Part shown: positions 34,472 to 45,372 of the stretch, piece by piece
Layout of the letters: each line of letters starts with the position of its first letter
Position numbering within the stretch: position 1 is the stretch's first letter
Source of the DNA: JABFRZ01 sp964631945
GTDB lineage: Bacteria > Planctomycetota > UBA1135 > GCA-002686595
Length of the DNA: 64,000 nt
Direction of reading: 5' to 3'
NCBI GenBank assembly: GCA_964631945.1
Contig: CAZWAY010000025.1
Coordinates: forward strand, 13,902-77,901
Position numbers and translations under genes: made by a program
The notes under the pieces: generated by a model
The model's database searches: none
What the model was told of the DNA's origin: nothing
The model's input: the letters and a program-made list of their open reading frames with translations, nothing else

Positions 34472-34475
<4 letters not shown>
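33312..34475 (+). CDS. pntAA: NAD(P) transhydrogenase subunit alpha part 1
   Basis: A 387-residue soluble NAD(H)-binding subunit. The opening FVPKETRPGETRVAASPE is the alanine-dehydrogenase/PNT N-terminal signature, and the Rossmann motif VVVFGAGVAGLTAISTARRLG follows at about residues 175-195, then the RQD-region and a C-terminal HGGVTVVGLANLP. It works with the two membrane subunits encoded next to it to exchange hydride between NADH and NADP+ coupled to proton flow. The ATG at 33312 was preferred to an earlier ATG at 33282 because homologues begin near MTTAFVPKE. It overlaps the next gene by GTGA. Confidence 0.95.
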
Positions 34476-36264
<1,789 letters not shown>

Positions 36265-36284
36265 AACGCGCGCGCCCGGCCGCG

Positions 36285-36713
36285 CTACTCCGCGTACCAC
36301 TCCTCGTTCTCGCGCACGACGCGCTCGATCTCCGCGCGCGAGTGGAGCACGCCCGTGTCGATGCCGGGGCAGTCGGCCTTGACCTCGCCCTGCCAGGTCT
36401 CGCGCCGCAGGTTCTCCTTCCAGAAGGGCCAGGTCGCGCACTGCTTGGGGCGCACGGGGTAGATCGCGCAGGCGTTGCCCTCACCCAGGAACGGGCAGGC
36501 GGGCGAATCCATGCGCAGCGTCACCCAGCCGTCCTCCTCCTGGCAGTAGGCCTCCAGGAAGGCCGGCTCGGGCATTTCGAGGTGCAGCGCGATTGCGCTC
36601 ACGTCCTTCGGCGTGAGGTAGACGTAGGTGTAGCCCCCGTGGTTGCGGCAGCAGTTTCCGCAGCGTGTGCAGGAGAAGCGCAACCCCTTTTCGTACCAAG
36701 GTTTGGAGGACAT
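36285..36713 (-). CDS. YkgJ-family cysteine cluster protein
   Basis: A 142-residue protein with the Fe-S/zinc-type cysteine cluster of the YkgJ (CxxCxxCC) family: FSCTRCGNCCRN at residues 13-24, then ACPFL, CAIYPVRPKQCATWPFW and DCPGID. It is of normal family length and probably binds a metal centre, but its substrate or role is unknown. It is convergent with pntB (20 bp) and divergent from the FHA regulator gene (134 bp). Confidence 0.9.
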   Translation of the reverse strand: MSSKPWYEKGLRFSCTRCGNCCRNHGGYTYVYLTPKDVSAIALHLEMPEPAFLEAYCQEEDGWVTLRMDSPACPFLGEGNACAIYPVRPKQCATWPFWKENLRRETWQGEVKADCPGIDTGVLHSRAEIERVVRENEEWYAE

Positions 36714-36847
36714 GGAACGGACTCCTGGGCGGGGGTGTGCGTTGCCGAACAGAGGCAGGTGTCTACTGGCATCATGTGCGGGTCCACACGGCGCCGGTCG
36801 AGTCAGGGTCGGACAGGGTGCGGATTGTGGCAGGGGGCACCCCAGGA

Positions 36848-39019
36848 ATGAAGCTCATCGTGGTGGAAGACGGGGCGCGCACGGCGCTCGACTTCGACAA
36901 GGCCGAGATCAGCATCGGGCGCGCGATCGACAACGACATCCGCCTGGCGGGCGCGCACGCCTCGCGCCACCACTGCCGCATCGAGCAGGGGCCCAAGGAG
37001 GCCTGGCTGCACGACCTCGGCTCGGCCAACGGCGTGCAGGTCAACGGCGTCAAGGCCGACAAGAAGGAGTTGCGCGAGGGCGACGTGCTGTCGATCGGCG
37101 GCGCGCGCCTGTACGTCGAGAAGCTCGGCACGAGCTCCGATCCCAGCCGCACGCAGCGCATCGACCCGGCCCAGGGCGAGGGCGCTGCGCTCGAGGCGCG
37201 CCCGTCCGCGCCCCCGGTCCCGGCGGTGCTGCCGGACTTCGGCGTGAGCGGCTTCGAGACCCACGGGGCCGACGAGCGCCGCGACCTGGAGCGCCTGCGC
37301 ACCTTCGCGCGCGTGACGCGCGCGCTCCTGTCCGAGACCGAGCTGGCGGCGCTCCTGCGCCTGATCGTGGACTCGGCCCTGGCGCTGGTGGGCGGCGAGC
37401 GCGGCTTCGTGCTCATGACCGGCAAGGCCCCGGCCGGCGAGGAGGTCAAGGATCCGCGCGAGATGAAGGTGCGCGTGGCGCGGTCCTTCGACCGCACCGA
37501 CATCCCCGTGCCGGCCACGCGCATTTCGATGGGCATCACCGGACGCGTGCTGGAGAGCGGGCGGCCGCTGCTCTCGGTCGACGCCGGGCGCGACGAGCGC
37601 TTCTCGGCCATGGCCTCGGTCGAGGAGCTGCGCCTGCGCTCGGTGATCTGCTTCCCGATCCAGCTCGACGGCCGCACCGAGGGCGTGCTGTACCTCGACA
37701 ACCGCATGCAGCGCGGCGCCTTCCGCGAGGACGACCTCGAGCTGGCCGAGCTGCTGGCGGGCCAGGCGGCGATCGCCATCAAGAACGCGCGCCTGGTGTC
37801 CGAGCTGCGCGAGCGCAACCAGCGCCTGCTGCAGTCCAGCGAGCAGATCCAGAGCCTGAACGAGCAGCTCGGGCGCAAGGTGCGCGACCGCGACAGCGAG
37901 CTCGCCGTGGTGCGCGCCGAGCTCGGGCGCGAGCGCGGACGCTACGACTACGAGTCGATCGTGGGCGCCTCGGACGAGATGAAGCGCGTGTTCTCCGAGC
38001 TCGACCGCATCATCGCGACCGAGCTGCCGGTGATGATCCACGGCGAGAGCGGCACCGGGAAGGAGCTGATCGCGCGCGCGATCCACTACAACGGCCCGCG
38101 CCGCGACAAGCCCTTCGTGGTCGAGAACTGCGCCGCGCTGCCGGACTCGCTGCTCGAGTCCGAGCTGTTCGGACACGTGCGCGGGGCCTTCACCGGCGCC
38201 GACCGCGCCAAGAAGGGCCTGCTGGAACAGGCCCACGGTGGCACGCTGTTCCTGGACGAGATCGGCGACATGAGCACCGAGATGCAGAAGAAGCTGCTGC
38301 GCGTGCTGCAGGAGGGCGAGGTGCGCCCGCTGGGCTCGAACCAGGTCACCAAGGTCGACGTGCGCCTGCTGGCGGCCAGCCACGAGGACCTGGAGAAGAT
38401 GGTCAAGGCCGGATCGTTCCGCGAGGACCTGTTCTACCGCGTCAACGTGCTGGCCCTGCGCCTGCCGCCGCTGCGCAACCGGCGCGAGGACATCCCCTTG
38501 CTGGCCAACGCGCTGCTGACGCGCGCCGCGCGCGAGGCCGCCCGGCCCGCGCCGCACCTGTCGCACGACGTGCTGGCGGCGCTGGCCGCCCACGACTGGC
38601 CGGGCAACGTGCGCGAGCTCGAGAACGAGATGCGGCGCGTGCTGCTGCTGGCCGAGGATTCGGTGCGGCTCGAGCACCTCACGCCCGCGATCCTGACGCG
38701 CGGCGAAGCCCCCAAGCCCGCCGCGGGCGCGTTCCTGCCGCTGGTGGTGGGCGACCTGCGCTCGGCGGTCGAGAGCTTCGAGCGCATTGCCATCGACGAG
38801 GCCCTGCGGCGGGCCGGTGGCAACAAGAGCCGCGCCTCCAAGGAGCTCGGCATCAGCCGCTTCGCGCTGCAGCGCAAGCTCGAGAAGTACGGCCTGGGCA
38901 CGGGCGGCGCGGGCCCCGACCTCGAGGGCGGGGCCGCCCCTGCCCAGGGCGATGCCGGGAACGGCGAGGATGCGGCCGAGGCCGCGGCGCCCGGGAGAGA
39001 AACGGACGCGCGCGAATAG
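36848..39019 (+). CDS. Sigma-54-dependent activator with FHA and GAF domains
   Basis: A 723-residue transcription activator. Residues 1-95 are an FHA domain (ISIGRAIDNDIRLAG, SRHHCRI, DLGSANGVQVNG), which binds phosphothreonine peptides. Residues 145-320 are a GAF sensor, followed by a helical linker (QRLLQSSEQIQSLNEQ). The AAA+ domain (about 375-610) has Walker A GESGTGKE, the sigma-54 contact loop GAFTGA and Walker B LFLDEIGD. The C-terminus is a Fis-type helix-turn-helix (GGNKSRASKELGISRFALQRKL). Start is ATG 36848 after CAGGA. It lies 14 bp upstream of a transmembrane Ser/Thr kinase gene, a natural partner for an FHA domain. Confidence 0.95.
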   Translation: MKLIVVEDGARTALDFDKAEISIGRAIDNDIRLAGAHASRHHCRIEQGPKEAWLHDLGSANGVQVNGVKADKKELREGDVLSIGGARLYVEKLGTSSDPSRTQRIDPAQGEGAALEARPSAPPVPAVLPDFGVSGFETHGADERRDLERLRTFARVTRALLSETELAALLRLIVDSALALVGGERGFVLMTGKAPAGEEVKDPREMKVRVARSFDRTDIPVPATRISMGITGRVLESGRPLLSVDAGRDERFSAMASVEELRLRSVICFPIQLDGRTEGVLYLDNRMQRGAFREDDLELAELLAGQAAIAIKNARLVSELRERNQRLLQSSEQIQSLNEQLGRKVRDRDSELAVVRAELGRERGRYDYESIVGASDEMKRVFSELDRIIATELPVMIHGESGTGKELIARAIHYNGPRRDKPFVVENCAALPDSLLESELFGHVRGAFTGADRAKKGLLEQAHGGTLFLDEIGDMSTEMQKKLLRVLQEGEVRPLGSNQVTKVDVRLLAASHEDLEKMVKAGSFREDLFYRVNVLALRLPPLRNRREDIPLLANALLTRAAREAARPAPHLSHDVLAALAAHDWPGNVRELENEMRRVLLLAEDSVRLEHLTPAILTRGEAPKPAAGAFLPLVVGDLRSAVESFERIAIDEALRRAGGNKSRASKELGISRFALQRKLEKYGLGTGGAGPDLEGGAAPAQGDAGNGEDAAEAAAPGRETDARE

Positions 39020-39033
39020 GATAGGGGGCCTGC

Positions 39034-42000
39034 ATGGCCGCCGATCCGCAACGCGCTCCACGCCGCGAGGACCCGCCGCCCGCCATCCCGGGCTACGAGC
39101 TCTCCGGCTTCATCGGGCGCGGCTCCTCGGGCGCGGTCTACCGCGCGCGCCAGCAGGCCGTCGATCGCGAGGTCGCGATCAAGATCCTGCACCCGCACAT
39201 GGCGCGCGACTCGCGCGTGGTGCGGCGCCTGCAGCGCGAGGCGCGCACCACCGCGCGCCTGGCCCACCCGCACATCGTCTCGGCCGTGGACATGGGCGAG
39301 GTCGACGGGCGCTGGTGGTACGCGATGGAATTCGTGGACGGGCCCTCGCTGGCCCAGCGCCTGCGGGCCGAGGGCCGCATCCGCGAGCGCGAGGCCCTGC
39401 GCCTGTTCATCCCGCTGTGCGAGGCGCTCGAGCACCTGTGGGAGCACGGCGTCGTGCACCGCGACATCAAGCCGGCCAACATCCTGATCGACCGCAACGG
39501 CGGCGCGCGTCTGGCCGACCTCGGGCTGGCGGTGGCCGAGGACGACCCCTCGATCACCGGCACCGGCGGCACACTGGGCACGCCGCACTACATCAGCCCC
39601 GAGCAGGCCGTCGATCCGCGCAAGGCCGACGTGAAGAGCGACATCTGGTCCTTCGGCGCGACCCTGTACCACGCCGTGTGCGGGCGTCCGCCCTTCAGCG
39701 GCGAGAGCGCGGCCGAGGTGCTCTCGGGCGTGCTGTACTCGCCCATCCCCGACCCCGAGGAGCTCGAGCCGACGCTCTCCTCGCGCCTGGCGCTGGTGCT
39801 GCGCAAGTGCCTGACGCGCGCGCCCGCGCTGCGCTACCAGAACCCGCACGAGCTGCTGCTCGACCTCGAGCGCGTGCGCGAGCGCCGCGCGCCCAAGATC
39901 GTGCGGCGCACGCTGGAACCGGTCCAGCGCCGCGGCGACCGCGCGCGGCGCCTGCTGCTGGTGTTCGGGGGCGCGGCACTGGCGGTGTCGCTGGCGCTGG
40001 CCGGGCTGCTGCCGCGCTTGCTGCGCGGCGAGCACGCCGACGAGCCGCGCAGCGCGCCCGCCAGCGGGCCGTTCGAGCCGCTGGAGGAGCTCGCTGCGCG
40101 GCGCGCGGCCGCGCTGGCGCGTCCGGCCGAGCTGCTGGGCGAGCTGCTGGACATGGAGCCGAGCGTGCCGCTGCGCGAGCGCGTGCGCTACGAGCAGCTC
40201 GTGCGCGAGGTGGACAGCGACCTGCGGCGCGCCGTGCGCACGCTGCGCACGGAGCTCGAGGACCAGATCCAGGCGCAGATCCACGACGGCGACCTGGAGG
40301 CCGGCTGGCGCACGCTCACCGACGAGCTCGAAGCGCGCTTCCTGCGCGCCACCGGCTACGGCCTGGGAGGCCTGGCCAAGGTCAGCGTGAGCCTCGACGC
40401 CTGGCACGAGCGCCTGGTCCAGAACCTGCAAGCCGCGACCGACACGGCCGTCTCGGAGCTCGAAGCGCTCCTGCTCGACTGGCGCGGGACACGTCTGTCC
40501 GAGGTCGAGAGCAGCCTGGAACAGCAGGACTGGGAGCGCGCCTTCTCGGCCCTGCGCCTGCCCGAGCAGGGCGTGCTGCTGGCCGAGGCCGGCTTCGGCT
40601 TGAAGCTGCCGGCGGCCTCGAAGGAGGGCCTGCTGTACGACCTCGAGCTGCAGTTCCGGCGGCGCTCCGAGCGCCTGCGCGACGACTGGCAGCGCCTGGA
40701 CCGCGAGCTCAAGACCTTCGTGGCCACGCGCCGGGCCACGCTCGAGCGCCAGCTGCGCGAGGGCCCGCCGCGCATCGCGGCCGAGGACATGCTGCGCGAT
40801 GCCTTCGAGCGCGAGCTCTTCGACCGGCGCCTGTCGCGCGACAAGATGCCCGGCGGCCTGTCGCGCGCCGGCCTCGAGGAGCTCGAGGCGAGCGCACGCG
40901 CCCTGGCCACGCTGGAGGAGAGCCTGCTCGACGAGGACGCGCGCGACGACTACGCCGGGGTCGAGGAGCTGGCGGGCGACGCGCTGCGACGGCGCGACTA
41001 CGGGCGTGCGCTGGCGCTGTGGGAGGAGGCGCGCGAGCGGCTGGTGGCCGGTCCGCGCGGCGCCTCGAGCGTGCGCGCCGAGCTGGCGCGGCGGGCCGAG
41101 GTGCGCGCGGCCGAGGCGCGCGTGCTCGACGGGCTGCTCGAACGCGTGGCCGAGCGCCTGCGGGCCCTCGACGGGCGCGCGATCGAGCTGCGCTGGGGCT
41201 CGATCGTCTATCCCGAGGTGCGCCTGCAGGCCGGGGCCGATCCCCGTCGCGATGGATTCCGGGTCGACGCGATCGCGGGGGTGCTGCGCCTGGCCGAGCT
41301 GCCCTCGCCGCAACTCGAGGTCTTCGCGGCCCTGGGGTCCGAACCCGAGCTGGCGCCGGAGGAGCGCCTGGCGCTGGCTTCGTTCCGGCTGCACGAGGGC
41401 CGCGCACCGGAGGCGCAGCGCGCGCTCTTCTCCGGTCCCCTGCCGAGCAGCGAGCCCCTGGCGGAGGTGGGCGCCGACCTGGCCGCGCGCATCGCCAGCG
41501 CGCTCGAGCGTGGCGAGCAGCGCGCCGGACTGCGCGAGGCCGAGGCCAAGGCCCTGCTGGACGACGTGCTGGACGCGGAGTTCCGGCGCCACAGCCCGCG
41601 CGTGGCGCAGGCGCGCGTGGCGCGCCTGCTGGATCTCTTCGGCGACGTCGCGCTGGTCAAGCAGCAGCGCGCCGAGCTCTTGAAGATCCGCGCCGGGCTG
41701 GAGGAGAGCGCGCCGCTCGACGCCCAGCGCGAGTTCCAGCGCGTGTTCGCGCCCGATCGGCTCGAGCTCACCTCGCTGGCGCGCGTGCGCCTGGGCTACG
41801 ACTTCGACGAAGGTCGGCTGGGGGGCTGGGAGGCCGGCGATTTCGTGTTCGACGGGCTCGGCCTGGTGCTGAGCCCGCGCGCGCCGGTCCAGAGCTGGGA
41901 CCAGCTGGCGGCCGAGCATGGGCTGCGCCTGATCCTGCGCACGCCGTTCGTGCACGACAGCTTCGAGCTCGTGCTGCGCTTCGAGGCGCTGCAGGGCGAG

Positions 42001-42366
42001 AGCCCGGCGCGGCTCCTGTGGTTGACCGCGGGCGGCTTCCAGGTGGCCGTGAGCGCGCCCGACCTGCCCGGCGGGAACGGCGCGCCGCGCCACCTGGTCG
42101 GGACCGACGAGAGCAACACCTTCCTGCAGCGGCTGCTGGCGGGCGAGGGCAAGCGCAACACCAGCCTGCTGGCGCCCGGCACGCCACCGCGCGAGCTGCG
42201 CTTCAAGGCCCAGCGCCGCTCCGGACGCTGCGAGCTGTACCTCGACGGCGTGCTGCTGGAGGAGAGTTCCGGGCTCAAGGCGCCGCCCAGCAGCGCGCGC
42301 GCGCTGCAGATCCGTTCGTGGGGGTCGGTGCGCGTGCTCGGGATCACGCTCGAGGGCGGGCGATGA
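39034..42366 (+). CDS. Transmembrane Ser/Thr protein kinase with large extracytoplasmic domain
   Basis: An 1110-residue protein. Residues 22-285 are a Hanks-type kinase with a full set of motifs: GRGSSGAVYRAR, VAIKIL, HRDIKPAN, ADLGLA (DLG in place of DFG), GTPHYISPEQA and SDIWSFGATLYHAVCG. A membrane helix (LLLVFGGAALAVSLALAGLLP) follows near 305-325. The remaining 780 residues are outside the membrane: mostly long helical or coiled-coil segments (ELARRAEVRAAEARVLDGLL), then beta-rich sequence near the end (LRLILRTPFVHDSFELVLRF, RSGRCELYLDGVLLEE), possibly a sugar-binding (lectin/laminin-G-like) module. It probably relays an envelope signal to the FHA regulator encoded upstream. Confidence 0.92.
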   Translation: MAADPQRAPRREDPPPAIPGYELSGFIGRGSSGAVYRARQQAVDREVAIKILHPHMARDSRVVRRLQREARTTARLAHPHIVSAVDMGEVDGRWWYAMEFVDGPSLAQRLRAEGRIREREALRLFIPLCEALEHLWEHGVVHRDIKPANILIDRNGGARLADLGLAVAEDDPSITGTGGTLGTPHYISPEQAVDPRKADVKSDIWSFGATLYHAVCGRPPFSGESAAEVLSGVLYSPIPDPEELEPTLSSRLALVLRKCLTRAPALRYQNPHELLLDLERVRERRAPKIVRRTLEPVQRRGDRARRLLLVFGGAALAVSLALAGLLPRLLRGEHADEPRSAPASGPFEPLEELAARRAAALARPAELLGELLDMEPSVPLRERVRYEQLVREVDSDLRRAVRTLRTELEDQIQAQIHDGDLEAGWRTLTDELEARFLRATGYGLGGLAKVSVSLDAWHERLVQNLQAATDTAVSELEALLLDWRGTRLSEVESSLEQQDWERAFSALRLPEQGVLLAEAGFGLKLPAASKEGLLYDLELQFRRRSERLRDDWQRLDRELKTFVATRRATLERQLREGPPRIAAEDMLRDAFERELFDRRLSRDKMPGGLSRAGLEELEASARALATLEESLLDEDARDDYAGVEELAGDALRRRDYGRALALWEEARERLVAGPRGASSVRAELARRAEVRAAEARVLDGLLERVAERLRALDGRAIELRWGSIVYPEVRLQAGADPRRDGFRVDAIAGVLRLAELPSPQLEVFAALGSEPELAPEERLALASFRLHEGRAPEAQRALFSGPLPSSEPLAEVGADLAARIASALERGEQRAGLREAEAKALLDDVLDAEFRRHSPRVAQARVARLLDLFGDVALVKQQRAELLKIRAGLEESAPLDAQREFQRVFAPDRLELTSLARVRLGYDFDEGRLGGWEAGDFVFDGLGLVLSPRAPVQSWDQLAAEHGLRLILRTPFVHDSFELVLRFEALQGESPARLLWLTAGGFQVAVSAPDLPGGNGAPRHLVGTDESNTFLQRLLAGEGKRNTSLLAPGTPPRELRFKAQRRSGRCELYLDGVLLEESSGLKAPPSSARALQIRSWGSVRVLGITLEGGR

Positions 42367-42436
42367 GGGCGGCGTGTTGCGCTCTTCCCTCGATCGCGCG
42401 TGTCCGCCGCGCGCGCGCTGTGGCATCCTCTCGCGC

Positions 42437-43756
42437 ATGAGCACCGTCCGTCGCGCCGCCGCCCCCCCGACGCGTCCGCCCGCGCGCGTCTCCGCCATGG
42501 CCCAGGCCCTGCAGGGCTCCGAGATCCTGCAGATCGCGGCCGAGATCCGCGCCCTGCGCGCCGCCGGAGCCGAGGTCTGCAACCTGACCGTGGGCGACTT
42601 CGATCCCAAGCAGTTCCCGATCCCCTCCGAGCTGCGGCGCGAGGTGGTGGGCGCGCTGGAGGAGGGCCAGACGAACTACCCGCCCTCCGAGGGCCTGCCG
42701 GAGCTGCGCGAGGCGGTGTGTCGCTTCTACGCGCGCGAGCTCGGGCTCGCCCTGGAACCCAGGAACGTGCTCGTCGCCGGCGGCGCGCGCCCGCTCCTGT
42801 ACGTGACCTACCGGACGCTGCTCGAGCGCGGCGAGCGCGTCGTGTACCCGACGCCGAGCTGGAACAACAACCACTACGCGCACCTGGCCGAGGCCGTCGA
42901 GGTGCCGGTCCCGTGCGGGCCCGCGACGCGCTTCCTGCCGACCGAGCGCGAGCTCGCTCCGGCGCTCCCGGGCGCGCGCCTGTTGACGCTCAACTCGCCC
43001 CTGAACCCGACCGGCACGGTCTTCGAACCGGAGGTGCTGCGCCAGATCGGCGCGGCGGTGGCGGCCGAGAACCGCGCGCGCAGCGGGCGCAAGGAGCGCG
43101 AGCTCTTCCTGCTCTACGACCAGGTCTACTGGAAGCTGTGCTTCGAGGGCGCGCGCCACGTGACCCCGACCACGCTCGTGCCCGAGCTCGCCGACGTGAC
43201 CGTGTACGTCGACGCGATCAGCAAGTCGTTCGCGGCCACCGGCCTGCGCGTGGGCTGGGCCGTGGGGCCGGCCGACGTGATCGAGCGCATGTCGGCCGTG
43301 CTCGGCCACGTGGGCGGCTGGGCGCCGCGCGCCGAGCAGCGCGCGAGCGCGCGCTTCCTGGACGACCCCGCCGCGCTCGAGCGCTACCTGGTGGGCTTCA
43401 AGGCCGCCGTCGCCGCGCGCCTGGCGCGGCTGCACGCGGGCTTCGAGGCCATGAAACAGCGCGGCCTCTCGGTCGAGAGCCTCGCGCCCGAGGGCGCGAT
43501 CTACCTCTCGGCGCGCATCCAGGCCCAGGGCAAGCGCACGCCCGCCTGCACGAGCCTGGCCACGGGCGAGGACGTGCGTCGCTACCTGCTCGAGGCCGCC
43601 GGCATCGGCCTCGTGCCCTTCCGCGCCTTCGGCGTCTCGGCCGACGGCGCGCCCGAGTGCCAGGGCTGGTTCCGCCTCAGCGTGGGCGCCGTCTCGCTGG
43701 CCGAGATCGATGCCGCCCTGCCGCGCCTCGAGCGCGCCCTGGCGGCGCTGCGCTGA
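42437..43756 (+). CDS. Class I/II PLP-dependent aminotransferase
   Basis: A 439-residue fold-type I aminotransferase. NSPLNPTGTVFEPEVL is the AspC/TyrB-type substrate loop, YDQVYWKLCFEG follows, and SKSFAATGLRVGW contains the PLP lysine. It resembles aspartate or aromatic/branched aminotransferases, but the N-terminal segment is long and the substrate cannot be fixed. The start is ATG 42437; it lies 70 bp after the kinase gene and is convergent with the CMD-family gene. It is not of the DegT sugar-aminotransferase type. Confidence 0.9.
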   Translation: MSTVRRAAAPPTRPPARVSAMAQALQGSEILQIAAEIRALRAAGAEVCNLTVGDFDPKQFPIPSELRREVVGALEEGQTNYPPSEGLPELREAVCRFYARELGLALEPRNVLVAGGARPLLYVTYRTLLERGERVVYPTPSWNNNHYAHLAEAVEVPVPCGPATRFLPTERELAPALPGARLLTLNSPLNPTGTVFEPEVLRQIGAAVAAENRARSGRKERELFLLYDQVYWKLCFEGARHVTPTTLVPELADVTVYVDAISKSFAATGLRVGWAVGPADVIERMSAVLGHVGGWAPRAEQRASARFLDDPAALERYLVGFKAAVAARLARLHAGFEAMKQRGLSVESLAPEGAIYLSARIQAQGKRTPACTSLATGEDVRRYLLEAAGIGLVPFRAFGVSADGAPECQGWFRLSVGAVSLAEIDAALPRLERALAALR

Positions 43757-43782
43757 GGCGGCCTACTCCGGGTTCGCCGCCC

Positions 43783-44388
43783 CTAGGTTTCGCGCGTGAA
43801 GTGCGCGACCACCTCGCGCGCGCGCGCGAGCGCGGCGGGCTCGAGCAGCGCCGCGATCTCCTCCAGCGTCTCCCGCACCTCCGCCGGGCTCGCGCCGAGG
43901 CGCACCGCGCCGCGCGCGTGGGAGGCGAGCTGACGGTCCTGGCCCTGGGCGGCGAGCGCCGCCACCGCGCACAGCTCGCGTCGATCGGCGCCGAGTCCCG
44001 GTCGCGCGAGCACGCGCGCGTAGGCGTGCTCGTCGATCCAGCGCGCGAGCACGGGATGGAAGCCCGCGAGCTCCGCGCGCACGGCCTCGGCGCGTGCGCC
44101 GTAGATCGCGTCGAACAGCGCGCGGCCGGCGGCGAGCTCCGGTGGAGCGCTCTCGCGCTCGTCCGCCTCGCACGCCCCGAGCCCGCCCGCGGCGGCCAGC
44201 ACGCTGGCGGCCTCGACCACGCGCGGGAAGCCGGCGAAGAGGTGCGCCTGCAGCACGACCTCGCGCCAGCGCCGATCCGGTTCGCCGGCGGGCGCCGCGC
44301 GACGCAGCGCGCCGAGCTCGTCCCAGCGGCCGAGTGCGATCAGGGCCGAGAGCCGCACCAGGCGCCGATCGGTGGGGGTGAGGCTCAC
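43783..44388 (-). CDS. Carboxymuconolactone decarboxylase (CMD) family protein
   Basis: A 201-residue all-helical protein. Both halves resemble CMD-type repeats: VRLSALIALGRWDELGALRR with REVVLQAHLFAGFPRVVEAA, and RRELCAVAALAAQGQDRQLASHARGAVRLGASPAEVRETL. The canonical alkylhydroperoxidase CxxC is absent, so it is probably not a peroxidase. It starts with GTG overlapping the stop of the phosphatidylserine decarboxylase gene upstream (GTGA). A link to lipid metabolism is only suggested by position. Confidence 0.82.
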   Translation of the reverse strand: MSLTPTDRRLVRLSALIALGRWDELGALRRAAPAGEPDRRWREVVLQAHLFAGFPRVVEAASVLAAAGGLGACEADERESAPPELAAGRALFDAIYGARAEAVRAELAGFHPVLARWIDEHAYARVLARPGLGADRRELCAVAALAAQGQDRQLASHARGAVRLGASPAEVRETLEEIAALLEPAALARAREVVAHFTRET

Positions 44389-45164
44389 GGCAGCAGCGCC
44401 AGGCGCTGGCCCAGGCGCACGCTCGCCCCGGGCACGAGTCCGGGCATCGGCTCGGCCCCGGGGATCACCAGGACCACGGTCGAGCCCATCTCGAAGCGCG
44501 CCAGCTCGGCGCCGCGCGCGAAGGCCAGCGGCTGCGCGGGCGAGCGCCCGGTCTCGAGCCCCACCACGCGGATGCGCCCGACGTTGAGGGCCCCGACCAT
44601 CACCAGGTAGGCCGGGCCCGCGGCGCGCGGGAAGACCAGCACGGCGCGCTCGTTCGTGGCCAGCACGCGCGGCACGCGCGCCAGCACGGCGGGCGCCACC
44701 GAGCGGCGCTCACCCGCGAGCCAGCGCACCTCCGCCAGCGCGGCCTCGAAGGGCGCGTGCACGCGGTGGTAGTCGCGCGGGGAGAGGTAGATCGTGGCCG
44801 TCCAGGCGCCCTCGAGCTCGGGGTCGGACGCCCGCGCTCCGAGCAGATCGCCCACCGAGTACGCGCGCCCCTTGGCCTGCAGCAGGCTGCCGCGCTCGAT
44901 CCTTCCGAGGGCCTGCAGCGTGCCGTCGCACGGCGCGAGCAGCGCATGGGGATCGGGTTCCAGCGGGCGTGCGCCGGCCTTCAGGCGCCGCACGAAGAAC
45001 GCGCCCAGACTCGGATAGCCGTCGAGCGCCAGCTCGGCCTCGCGCGGGTCCGCCCCGCTGAAGCGGCAGTAGGCGCCGTACACGCCGCCGCGCAGCGGAC
45101 GGGGGACCTTGCGGTCGGCGAGCCAGCCCACCAGGGCCGAGGAGGCGCGGCGCAGGCTCCTCAC
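44385..45164 (-). CDS. psd: Phosphatidylserine decarboxylase
   Basis: A 259-residue Psd of typical short bacterial type. YPSLGAFFVRRLKAGARPLEP, APCDGTLQALGRIERGSLLQAKG and the conserved HRVHAPFEAAL are visible. The self-cleavage and pyruvoyl site is FEMGSTVVLVIP, where the Ser of GST becomes the pyruvoyl group. It makes phosphatidylethanolamine from phosphatidylserine at the membrane. GTG at 45164 was chosen as the start; a longer open frame exists upstream but is Pro/Arg-rich non-coding sequence. An ATG at the apparent upstream start is out of frame. Confidence 0.9.
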   Translation of the reverse strand: MRSLRRASSALVGWLADRKVPRPLRGGVYGAYCRFSGADPREAELALDGYPSLGAFFVRRLKAGARPLEPDPHALLAPCDGTLQALGRIERGSLLQAKGRAYSVGDLLGARASDPELEGAWTATIYLSPRDYHRVHAPFEAALAEVRWLAGERRSVAPAVLARVPRVLATNERAVLVFPRAAGPAYLVMVGALNVGRIRVVGLETGRSPAQPLAFARGAELARFEMGSTVVLVIPGAEPMPGLVPGASVRLGQRLALLP

Positions 45165-45306
45165 GCGGCGGCTCGTGTGGGGCGGAGGTGCGGGGTCGGG
45201 TGGCGCGACATGCGGGCTGGGGGCGGAGAATTGGTAACCTGAGCGAGCGCTGCGGCCAACGTCGGAGCGGGCTTCCTCGCGCGGCGCGCGAGCGCGGTGG
45301 GCTGCG

Positions 45307-45335
45307 TTGACACCCCGTTCCCGTGTGCGTACAAG
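45307..45335 (+). promoter_or_regulatory. Sigma-70-type promoter of the glmU-prs operon
   Basis: TTGACA at 45307-45312 and TACAAG at 45330-45335 are separated by 17 bp. The -35 box is a perfect consensus and the -10 matches 4 of 6. It sits about 38 bp before the glmU ATG, giving a short leader. Confidence 0.7.
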
Positions 45336-45372
45336 GTCGCCCCCTCTCCGGGGAAAGGCGAGCGCCACGCCC

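Noticed and set aside
38434..42609. A 1391-codon minus-strand open frame antisense to the giant kinase
   Set aside because: It has low-complexity Gln/Arg/Ala composition and overlaps a clear kinase gene with complete motifs.
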